The translations under genes and the position numbers were made by a program. 64,000 nucleotides of DNA from Branchiostoma floridae (Eukaryota > Chordata > Leptocardii > Amphioxiformes > Branchiostomatidae), in assembly GCF_000003815.2 (NCBI RefSeq), contig NC_049987.1:17711959-17775958 (forward strand). Reading direction: 5' to 3'. Of this stretch, positions 45,166 through 56,100 are shown in pieces (the first letter of the stretch is position 1; each line of letters opens with the position of its first letter). The notes under the pieces are model-generated. The model saw only the letters and a program-made list of their open reading frames with translations. It was not told the DNA's origin and made no database searches.

Positions 45166-47734
45166 ACAAGCATTCACAGAACAACGAATGGATATCTTTT
45201 TTGCACGATAACATTTGAAACAAAAATGCTGATTTTGTAAGAACTTAAATCGCGTGTACTATTGAATGACCCAAGAAAGTGGGGTATTTTTATTCTTCAG
45301 GTGGATGTTGGGTCGCGGAATTAACAGTGAGTTCGGAAAAGTAGTAGGAATTTACCGGCTCGCTCTCTTCACGGGGACCCAACCTCTGCTTGGAGAATAG
45401 ATAGGAGTACTTGTTTGTTTGCTTTTATCAAGCTCCTTGGTTTGCCCAAGGAGGTTTAACCTCCTTGGTTTGCCATTGTAAAGAATGCGAAAACTTCGCA
45501 CCTCAGTGCTAATCGTTAAGAATGGCTGATTTTGGGTTTGATTCAGCCCTGTGACAAATTTTGGGGAAATCTGTTGGCCTTTTATGAAAAAAAAATGGTT
45601 TCATAAAACAAATATTTAGACCTGTTATGAGATCTCCAATACCAGGTGTGCCTGTTTTTAGAAGAAATTAAATGACTGCCAAGAGAGAGTAGTTGGTCCA
45701 CCCATCATTATCGGATACGGGCAATGAGGTAAAACTTCCTTGGTACGAGGTTTGCAACAGCTCTAAATATTTCTTTTATGCAACCACAAGTTGTTGTTTT
45801 TGCAAAGTGGGCAACAGACCCCCGTGCGCGCGCGCAACGCACACAAACACTAGTAATAATTGTTAATTTTTTGTATGGTTGGATACAAAGGTTAAAAGAA
45901 CAATCGAGATGGTAATACTTTTAAGAATCAATACAACCCGTTTATTGAATGAAGCAAGCGGTGCATTGTTCATATGTCGGCTCTCGCAAGGAAAGCCGAA
46001 AGTTCGCACCTCCGTGCTAATCCAAAATCGTCTCAAAGCGCGCCCTTACCACGCCAGAACACTGACGCCAGAAGCGGCTGGCTGACTGGCCTATGACGTA
46101 GTCTCCAAGCAGAGGTCCGTGGGGAAAATCGTGACCATTTCCTTTGATTCATATTTTTTTTGAAGGTCGAAAATTATGTCACACCTTTCTCCACCAACCA
46201 CTGCTTGCAAAGTTATAGACCTCTCTAGTCAGCCAGCTGTTTTAGGCGTGCACGTGGTAAAGACGATATCGTATTAGCACAGGGTGTAAACTTCCAGTTT
46301 TCTTTGCGATCAGAGCGACAAACAATTCACCGATTGCTTCATTCAATGAACGGGTTGTTTTAATTTGCCATGAAAGGAAAAAATCATTGTTACAGTAGTG
46401 TTTGTGTCTGTGAGTGCGGCGGGAAGGGGGTGGTTTGTGGAATATGATTTCTTGAAGGTGAAGCATTATACATGTACCATGTTTGTCTTAATAGGGGTGT
46501 ATTCAGGAAATATTTGCGGAATTCATACGAGCTCTAAGGATCGTATGGATTCCGTAAAACTCATATGAATTAAGTCAGATTCGTGTGTTTCTTTAATCTC
46601 CAGGCAGATCCTACAATGGCCGATTATTTAAAGGTTAATAAGTACCAAACTCAGACGGAGTGTAGTGAGTACAAAATGTGTCTTTTGCCTGAATTGTGAG
46701 GAGCTTACAAACTCGTGTTCAATATTAAAACCTTTGAGATTAATATTGAATCAATACTAGTAGTCAAAGATAGTTTGCGCAAACTGTACTTTGACATTAC
46801 TCTTCCCACGGAGCTTTTATCATTTTTGCTCTACCAGACTACATGACCCACTCTCCAAGCAAGCATGTACTGGTTGGTAGAGTCTTCAACATTGTCAACT
46901 TCTCATATGCCGGTAGGACCAGCGGGGAAAAGTGACTTTTGGACTGGTCACACTTTACTCCACCAACATCTGCTTGGGAAGTTATACGCCAGTCAGCCAG
47001 CTGCTTCCGGCGTCAGTGTCCTGGCGTGGTAAGGTCGCGCTCTGGGGCGATTTCGGATTAGCACGGAGGTGCGAACTTTTAGCTTTCCTGGCGAGAGCCA
47101 ACAAACCGCTTCATTCAATGAATGGGTTGTTTTGATTTCTTCTCAGACACCAAGAACTTTCTTTGAGATTAGGATTACGGAATTCATACGAGCTCTACTA
47201 ATCGTAAATATATCGTGTGCATTTCGCAAACCTCTTTTGAATTCAAATCCGTGTGTTGTTTGGTAATGAATCGTTTAAAATAACTATAAATTCGTACATA
47301 TATCATTAAACTCTTATGAAAGCCATTATATTCTTTATATATAAAAACAGGCACCCCTGGCTTTGGAGATCTCCTCATAACAGGTTTAAATTTAAATCTT
47401 TATGAAGCCATATGTGTTTGTTTTTTTCGTAGTGGACCAACAGATCTCTACAAACTTGTCACAGGGCTGAAGTAAACCAATAACAGCTATTAGCATGAAG
47501 GTGCAAAGTTTCCTCATTCTTTACAATGGCAAACAAACAAGTATCTATTCTCCTATAGCAGACGTTGGGTCCCCACGTGAAGGGAGCGAACCGATAAATT
47601 CCGACTACTTTTCCCAACTCACCATTCTGTGACCAAAAATCCGCTTGAAGAAAAAAATATTCACTTTCTTGGGTAATTCAATGGTACGTTAGGTAATGAG
47701 TATTGATTTGTCCGTATGATTTGTAACCTCCTTG

Positions 47735-48245
47735 TTTATATTCATAGTGCATAGTGTTTACATTCATATAGCCGGTGGAGCTGCTCGATAGGCTATCGGC
47801 TCCGTGTGTTTTGTTTTACAGTATCCCTGTATAGAGCCCTAAACACCGATTTTTTTATGGTGACGTGAACCAAGTGTTTACATTCATATAGCCCGTGGAG
47901 CTGCTTGATCAGCTATCGGCTCCGTGTGTTTGTTGTTTACAGTATCCCTGTATAGAGCCCTAAACACCGATTTGTTGATGGTGACGTGAACCAAGTTTTT
48001 ACATTCATATAGCCCGTGGAGCTGCTTGATCAGCTATCGGCTCCGTGTGTTTTGTTTTACAGTATCCCTGCATAGAGCCCTAAACACCGATTTGTTGATG
48101 GTGACGTGAACCAAGTGTTTACATTCATAGTGCGCAGAGCGCTGCTTGGTCAGCTACCGGCTCTGTGCTTGTTGTTTACAGTATCTCCGTATAGAGCCCC
48201 AATACCGATTTGTTTTGGTTAACGTGAACCAAATATTTACATTCA
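47735..48245 (-). repeat. ~120-bp tandem array, right arm, about 4 units, inverted
   Basis: Reverse-complement copies of the left-arm unit (CGTGAACCAAGTGTTTACAT, CGGCTCCGTGTGTTTTG). Only about four units are present against about twelve on the left, so the arms differ in copy number. Confidence 0.95.
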
Positions 48246-49545
48246 TTTTTTGAAGGTTCTAGTTCAGCCCGTCCCCGTTGGTTTTTTCTTCTACGAGAGA
48301 AGCTTCTCCATGGATTAAAAAAAAAAATCATGAAGGTGATCAGAACTAAGTGTTTGCATTCATGAGTGCGTAGAGCCCGTTTCGTGGAGCTGGAGGGCTG
48401 TACGAGCAACCTCCATGGAGGTGCTCTGTGGAGCTCCTCCATGGAGGTTGCTCGTGCAGCCCCTATTGGGCAAGATGCCCCAACAGTGCCCCAACGGTGC
48501 CCCAACAATGCACCCACAGTGCCGCAACCACGCCCCAAACCGTATCAAGGATATATTTTGCTTATTTTACACCAAGAATCAAAAGAAAACATCCTTTTAT
48601 CACCAAAAAGCTATTTTAGATGTAATTCTGATAATTTTACAGCGGTTTTCGATCCAGTTACAGCATTGCGAATTCCACAAAACTTACCTTGTATCCGTAT
48701 TCAGAGTTAACTTAAAAGTACATCTTTTGATTTATTTAATGGAAAGTAGGGCAGTATTTTATACTTGAAAACAAAAAAATAAGTAACTGGTTTATCGATT
48801 AACCTACGGATGTAGAGAAAAAGATTATCGTACAACGTTCAAAAAGAAATTATTTATGTGAGATGATAACGTTTGCTTTTGAGTTTGCGTTATAATGTTA
48901 CAAGCAGTGTAATCATTGCTGGTAGGCTGCCGCCGATAAAATACAAAATTGCAGTTATTCGGACCCATGGGCCATATTTTTCTCACTTTTTACAAATATG
49001 GTAGACTTAGACATCATCAATAGACTGGCAAGCCATCCGCCGACAATGAAAATACCCCGCGTCATACAAAAAATGTATGAAATATCAGACATTTTCATTT
49101 TAAAAATTTGCAAAATTGGTGAATAAACATCAAGGAGCTTGATGAATATATAAACATACATCATTACACATAACGTTACATGGTGCAAAACGTACACATG
49201 GAGTCAAATCTGGTATATGGTTCGTGTCTGTTCATTCGGGTCATTTCCTTTACAGTAAAAGTCTTTCAAGGTTATTTATAGCATACGCATCATATAATTC
49301 ATTATCATAAGGGAAATTTTTTCATTTTGATCTCATTTTTGGGCATTCTCGTCATTTTACAGTGATTTTTCATAAATTGATAACGCTGCAATTGTCAATA
49401 ACATGTTCATTTAGTCTAGAAACGCAAAAGTGCCGCACTTCAGTGTGAGTGCAAGACAAAATCGGCGAAATTAACACAACAGTGCCGCAGTGAACGAACG
49501 CAGCAATGCCACAAGCGTGCCCCACGTCCAGTGAGAGGGGACCTT

Positions 49546-49650
49546 TACCTGCATCTTTTCATCATGTCTTGTTGTGACTTGTACTTAGCCCGGTGTGGCA
49601 AAAATATGCAATAAAGGTCCTCATTGATTCATTATCTCACCATGTCTCTG
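49546..49650 (+). mobile_element. LINE 3' end (right part, past the foldback insertion)
   Basis: Contains GTACTTAGCCCGGTGTGGC, AATAAA at 49609-49614 and an imperfect TGATTCAT end. It looks like the end of the LINE whose reverse transcriptase fragment stops at 43380 on the other side of the foldback element. The assignment rests on position and appearance. Confidence 0.45.
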
Positions 49651-49772
49651 ATTAACGTAGCAAGGTGAACGTACACAGCACAGTGGGTCATACCTCGACC
49701 ATAGAAATAGATATCTTTTCATCACTTTATACAATGTAACACCCCTATTTCGGAAGACTCGAACTGGGCCGT

Positions 49773-49995
49773 GTTCGTGGGAAAGCCTGGCTAGCCTGCA
49801 GGCTACCCTTTTTAGGGCCTCAAGGGTGTGCATGGGGTTTGACCCCTAATGGAATTTTGTAAAGGTAATTCTGGTAGGAAAATCTGGGTGGCTGACATTC
49901 CAGCTCAGGTTGCGTACGGAAACCACCATGCATACCCTTGGGGTCCAAAAAGAGTAGCCTGGCAGGCTTGCCTGCGCCCGGCCTTTCCCGCGAAC
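49773..49995. mobile_element. Small MITE with GTTCG-GGGAAAG ends
   Basis: GTTCGTGGGAAAGCC at the left and GGCCTTTCCCGCGAAC at the right are inverted copies. TAGCCTGCAGGCTACCC and GAGTAGCCTGGCAGGC extend the arms to about 60 bp. Confidence 0.65.
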
Positions 49996-50106
49996 TGTGA
50001 CCTTACCGGGCCAGAGTGTTTTGTTCTGATTATGCACTATAGGTCAAAGGTTAATTTGTGACCTAGTTTTTCCCTCTAAAATAAATAAAGGGTCATTCTG
50101 AAGAAG

Positions 50107-53100
50107 ATGGCGGACGGTAGTGTCGGTCAGCACCAAGAAGAATCCAGGCGAGTTTGGTATTTTCGAATGGTGATGTCTAAGTATCCACGGAAGGGCTCAA
50201 TTTTAAGATAAACTATTTGCTGGGATAGACGAGGAAATTCTTACGTAGCTCAATTCAGCTCTGGCCTCGGTTCCGTTTCCGAAGGGAATTAATTAGGTCA
50301 CAACAAATGTCACCGTTTATGTAATGATATCGATACACTGGATCACTTTGTAAGGTCATAACAAGTGAGTTCTATGGATGGCATCCGCGCGGTAATATTT
50401 GTGGTCATTAATATTCGCCAAAAAAAATACATTCTTCTTTGAAGATAGTCAACATGACGAAAAAAATTACCAAATGAGCAAATTTGTTGTATCCATGATT
50501 GTGCTGTAGAAGTGATACTAGCAAGATAGCCAGGGCTACGTATTTAGAAATACAACTTAGTCGGATAGTTGTTTATGTGGCACCGATATGGATAGCGATG
50601 AGTGTAGTTACCAACTTTGTTAGCCAGTCTACCACGCTAGAGATACTTTTACTACACTAATATATGAATACAGGAATGAATGCCTAGTTGGCTGGGATAC
50701 GACGTTTTGTCCCTTTAATTCTTGTTACAACGTTTATGGTGTCTATTTTGAAAATGTAGCCATCTTTTTTTGGTGCCCATCTTGTTTTTTTTGGGCCTTT
50801 TCTCCCTTTTTTTGTAGTCTGAAGAGGAAGGCATCCATAAAGCTCACTTGCTGTGGCAAACGTTAGATCCGTGTTTTTTGTAGCGTTTCAGGTTTTGCGT
50901 GTCTGTGTATTAAGTTACTCATTGTATATCTTTGGTCGTGTGATTATTTTAGCAACTTCGTACTTTGGATATGGGGCGCTGACGGAACCTTTTCTACGAA
51001 GGCCCACAACGACATATGCCTATCCCGTCGTTATGAATGGCATCATGTACTGACCGATAAGACCGGGCTGAAGTTAGCAGCCCATTTAGCAGCCGATTTT
51101 AGCAGCCGATTTTAGCAGCCGATTTTGACCTAGAGGAAAGGTAGCATCCGATTCGACTACATATATTTTTATTTCTTTTTACGATTTAGCCCAATTGAAC
51201 ACATTTGTCAACGTGAGCGTTGACAAAAGTTATAAAATAGTATTTTTCCAACAATTTAAGTTTGTTATCGTTAAGTCGCAATTCTTAGTTTAGCAAATAA
51301 CAGCAAAATTAAAAAAAACCTCCAGCAGCGATATGCGATACCTACCGGAGTGAGTGTACTTACGTAAAATCGGCTGTCTATCTAAACGTGGCCCGTGAAC
51401 TTGTGAGGGCAATTTAGATAGCTTATACCCTAACGTATTCAATACAAGTATTAAATCTAACGGGCCGGATTTAATTAATGAACTAATTGAGTTGAAGCAG
51501 TTTCTACACAGAGCCAAGGCAGCGCAAAAATCGGCTGCTAAACTGCTTGTAGAGCAATCTGCTACTTATTTAAACGTGGCCCGTGAACTTGTAAGTGCTA
51601 TTTAGATAGCTTAAACCCTAACGTATTCAATACAAGTCTCAAATCTTACGGGCCGGATTTAATTAATGAACTAGAGGTGAACTAACTGATAGGATATATG
51701 CAAGCAGGGGGGGGGGCATAAAATCGGCTGCTAAACTGCTTGTAGAGCAATCTGCTGCTTATCTAAACGTTGCCCGTGAACTTGTAAGTGCAATTTAGAT
51801 AGCTTATACCCTAACGTATTCAATACAAGTATCGAAACCTACGGGCCGGATTTAATTAAGGAACTAATTGAGTTGAAGCAGTTTCTCGCTGAGCCAAGGG
51901 AGAGCAAAAATCTGCTAAACTGCTTGTAGAGCAATCTGCTACTTATCTAAACGTGGCCCGTGAACTTGTTAGTGCTATTTAGATAGCTTAAACACTAACG
52001 TATTCAATACAAGTATCAAATCTTACGGGCCGGATTTAATTAATGAACTAGAGGGTAACTAACTGATAGGATATACGCAAGAGGGGGGGGGGGGGGCTAA
52101 AATCGGCTGCTAAACTGCTTGTAGAGCAATCTGCTACTTATCGAAACGTTGCCCGTGAACTTGCAAGTGCAATTTAAATAGCTTATACCCTAACGTATTC
52201 AATACAAGTATCGAAACTTACGGGCCGGATTTAATTAATGAACTAGAGCGATCTAATTGATATGAAATCGGCAAACATAGGGGGCGCTAAAATCGGCTGC
52301 AAACGGCTTGTAGAGCAATCTGCTACTTATCTAAACGTGGCGCATGAACTTGTAAGTGCAATTTGGAAAGCCTATACCCTAACGTATTCAATACAAGTAT
52401 CAAATCTTACGGGCCAGATTTAAATAATGAATTAGAGCGATCTAATTGAGCAGAAATCGACAAGCATAGGGGGCGCTAAAATCGGCTGCAAATGGCTTGT
52501 AGAGCAATCTGCTACTTATCGAAACGTGGCCCGTGAACTTGTAAGTGCAATTTAAATAGCTTATACCCCAACGTATTCAATACAAGTATCAAATCTTACG
52601 GGCCAGATTTAATTAATGAACTAGAGGTGAACTAACTGATAGGATATACGCAAGGAAAGGGGGGGGGGGCATAAAATCGGCTGCTAAACTGATTGTACAG
52701 CAATCTGCTACTTATCGAAACGTTGCCCGTGGACTTGCAAGTGCAATTTAGATAGCGTATACACTAACGTATTCAATACAAGTATCAAATCTTACGGGCC
52801 GGATTTAATTAATGAACTAGAGGGGAATTAACTGATAGGAAATACGCAAGTCGGGGGGGGGGGGGGGCATAAATTCGGCTGCTAAACTGCTTGTATTGCA
52901 ATCTGCTGCTTATCTAAACGTGGCCCGTGAACTTGTAAGTGCAATTTAGATAGCTTCTACCCTAACGTATTTAATACAAGTATCGAAACGTATGGGCCGG
53001 ATTTAATTAAGGAACTAATTGAGTTGAAGCAGTTTCTACACTGAGCCAAGGGAGCGCAAAAATCGGCTGCTAAACTGCTTGTAGAGCAATCTGCTACTTA

Positions 53101-56100
53101 TCTAAACGTGTCCCGTGAACTTGTAAGTGCTATTTAGATAGCTTATACAATAACGTATTCAATACAAGTATCAAATCTTACGGGCCGGATTTAATTAATG
53201 AACTAGAGGGGAACTAACTGATAGGATATATGCAAGCAAGGGGGGGGGGCATAAAATCGGCTGCTAAACTGGTGTAGCAAGTCTGTTATTACGTTGGGCG
53301 GCCCAGGGGTCACGTGGTGAGAGCACGTGATCATGGGCGCGCCCTGACGTCAACTAGGCCACGCCCCGCTGCGCTCACGTAAGCTCCGCCTCCAATTTAT
53401 GTAATATAAGACGCGGTACGGCGCTAGTTAGGCTAGAAGCAGACTCAGGGACAAGGACAACCGCATCTTCCGCCACCGTAGTTACGTAACCGGTTAGTTA
53501 GTATCATCCACCCGCATCTGTCCAGGTATCTTATCTTGTATTATTTGTATTAAGTCAGTCTATATCATTACCTCCGTTCACTTGCTTAAACTGTATACAA
53601 TCGGTCGTAGTAATAAAGATCACATCAAACTGTACACTGAACCCTGGTCCTTGGCTATATTGGTGAGAGTACATAGCATAGACGCGTCACCTTGACGTAT
53701 AGGTAAATGCCCAAATCCTACCACTAAGACCAAATGTTTACATGATTCCCACTAGTGGATACAGTTTTGCTCTGTGATCAAAATACTACGACTCGGTTTT
53801 CGTAAACTTCGTACCTTGAGTTTATAGTATAAGTCGCGTTCCGTTTTGCGCTAGGGTGACGCGCAGTAAAACTTTCCTTTGTTCTTGTGTGTCACATCCC
53901 CCCAAAACACGTGTGTTGTTGCACCAAACTTCCATTGTACAATCGATACGTTTCTCCGCCAAAGTGTTGAAATCCATTCTACCGCTCTGTTAAAGTTCAC
54001 GTTGATACTTCGGTACTTTTTGCAACGCAATAAGTTAGAATGAAGAGTACGAAAATTGTCTAATCGTCTTGGCCACGTTTTGCAAAGCTCCCTGACGTCC
54101 TGGTGCGAATTTTATCCGTCAAATTCACGTTCTAACTCCAAAGTCCAAGTGCATCGTAAAACGCCGATATCTGATACAATTTCCTTCAAAATATTTGGCT
54201 CTTGCATCTAAAACTTCCGATCCTCCACGTGGCGGCCTATCGCATTACCTGATTTCAAATTCCCAGCCCAAATTGACCCAAAAGTTTCTATTCCATTCGG
54301 TAAAGTGTCCATTTGTTTCCCAACGTTAAATCTAGCCATTCGTTCTAAAATTCCTTCGGTATAAAGTCACTTTCGCTGCGTTTGCTTCCAAATATCTCCC
54401 AAAGGAAACTTGACTTTTTGTTCGTTGTCATTTTGCCATTTCGCGCCTCAACCGAGTTTTCTTTTGATCTGGGCTGCCGTCTCCCCGCTGGCGCCTATCA
54501 GTTTAACAAGTCTGAACTTAGCTTTTCATATTCCAACTTAGCAGTTTTGCGTAAATTATTTCAGCGGTTCGCAAGTTTTGCCTGGCGCCGGGCCGCTTTG
54601 TCATCGTTTTGACACCTTGTCTCTAGTCAACGCACCTATTGTCCCGACCAGGGTCTAATTTAACACCCTCTGTCGACAAATCCTTTTTATTGCAAATTTT
54701 TAGTGTCGTCTCTGTTTCTTGTTTGGCCGACGCCTGTGTCTTCTAAATTTCGCTACTGCCGACAAATCCTTTTTATTGCAAATTTTTAGTGTCGTCTCTG
54801 TTTCTTGTTTGGCCGACGCCTGTGTCTTCTAAATTTCGCTATTGCCGACAAATCCTTTTTATTGCAAATTTTTAGTGTCGTCTCTGTTTCTTGTTTGGCT
54901 GACTTCTGTCTTCTAAATTTCGCTACTGCTGACAAATCTTTTATATTGCAAATTTTTCGTGTCGTCTTTGGTTTTGCTCTTGTAGATTTCCCCTTGGCGC
55001 CCTGTGTGGCCTGCCGCCCCGTGTTTTGGTTCCCAAGCAACCATCTGACGAAGCGCCTACTGTTGTTACACCACACCGAGTATAAACCATGTCCACTGCT
55101 TCCGCACACGACAACACGATACCAGATGACCAAGTGGTCCAACTCAACTTTGGTCTCCATGGCAACGGACGCGGTAGAGGCAGGGGCCGCGGCCGTGCTC
55201 GGGGGACCCCGCGCGCTACCGGAGCAGCCGCGACCCCCCGGCCCGCTCCCCAGCTCACACCGGTTTCACACGATGGGCCCTCACTAACATCGACCCTGGC
55301 CCGCCACCGTAACCTCTTCCCCCCTTCACCAATCTCAGGGCAATTCGACGATGCTGTCCCCCGTACCACTCGCCCTAGGATCATCCCTAAATTAATGTGC
55401 AGTTTTAACGGTGTCTCCGACATAACTTGGGAGGAGTTTGAAATACAATTTACCGCAGACAGGTCCTATGGCGAGTGGGACGACCCCCTCAGCAAGACAG
55501 TACTAATCAGGCATCTTTCGGGTGGGGCCCTTCAAACCTATAACACGGCTGCACCGTCCATCAAAAACGGACCCTGTGACGTGGCGCTTGACTTCATGCG
55601 GGAGATGTACAGTCGGCCTAATGACCCGACCCATTTTGAGTCGGAACTTTTCACGTTGTCCCGCAACCCGGGTGAAACGCCACAGTCTCTAGAGGTACGA
55701 ATCCGCCGGCTAATCGCCAAAGTTCACCCCCAGGCCGACCAGCACACTAGGGATCTTTTGGGACTGCGGGAGTTCGTAGGCAAAATTCAAGACAAGCAAA
55801 TGGCATGGGAGGTAAAACGTTCTAAACCCCAAACCCTGCACGAAGCCAGCATGACCCTTCAGTTTTTCGAGGACCTTGCTAAATCACACACACCGTCACA
55901 GCACCCCTCCCCACCTCCTCCTAATGTCCGCCAGGTCAGCGATCCCTCTCCCGTCCCAGCGGAGACAGACATGCAGGCCATCCTGGCCTCCCACCGCCAG
56001 GAAATGCGAGAGATGCAGCGCTCCCACGAGCGTCAAGTAGCGTCTCTCCAAAGCCGCTTCGAGACGCTCCTCGGTTCCCAGCACCAACCCGCTCCCTACC

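Larger units (their letters stand above)
43381..49545. mobile_element. Giant 6.2-kb foldback element with ~120-bp subterminal tandem repeats
   Basis: The termini AAGGTCCCCTCT-ACTGGAC (43381) and GTCCAGT-AGAGGGGACCTT (49545) are inverted copies over about 50 bp. Flanks TATCTGTA (43373-43380) and TACCTGCA (49546-49553) agree at six of eight positions, both differences being transitions, so an aged 8-bp target duplication is likely. Successive internal blocks also pair across the centre near 46500: the CCTCCATGGAGG palindromes (43587-43630 with 48405-48450), tandem arrays (43800-45165 with 47735-48245), the GGGACCCAACCTCTGCT region (45300-45400 with 47560-47690), and 46000-46085 with 46985-47080. 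No transposase is visible. An 8-bp duplication would suit the hAT superfamily; that is inference. Confidence 0.85.

Noticed and set aside
50853-51053. 66-codon hydrophobic ORF
   Set aside because: Lies in the intron of hydrolase copy B just before the foldback end; no homology signal.
54941-55423. 160-codon ORF antisense to Gag
   Set aside because: Shadow of the GC-rich Gag coding strand.
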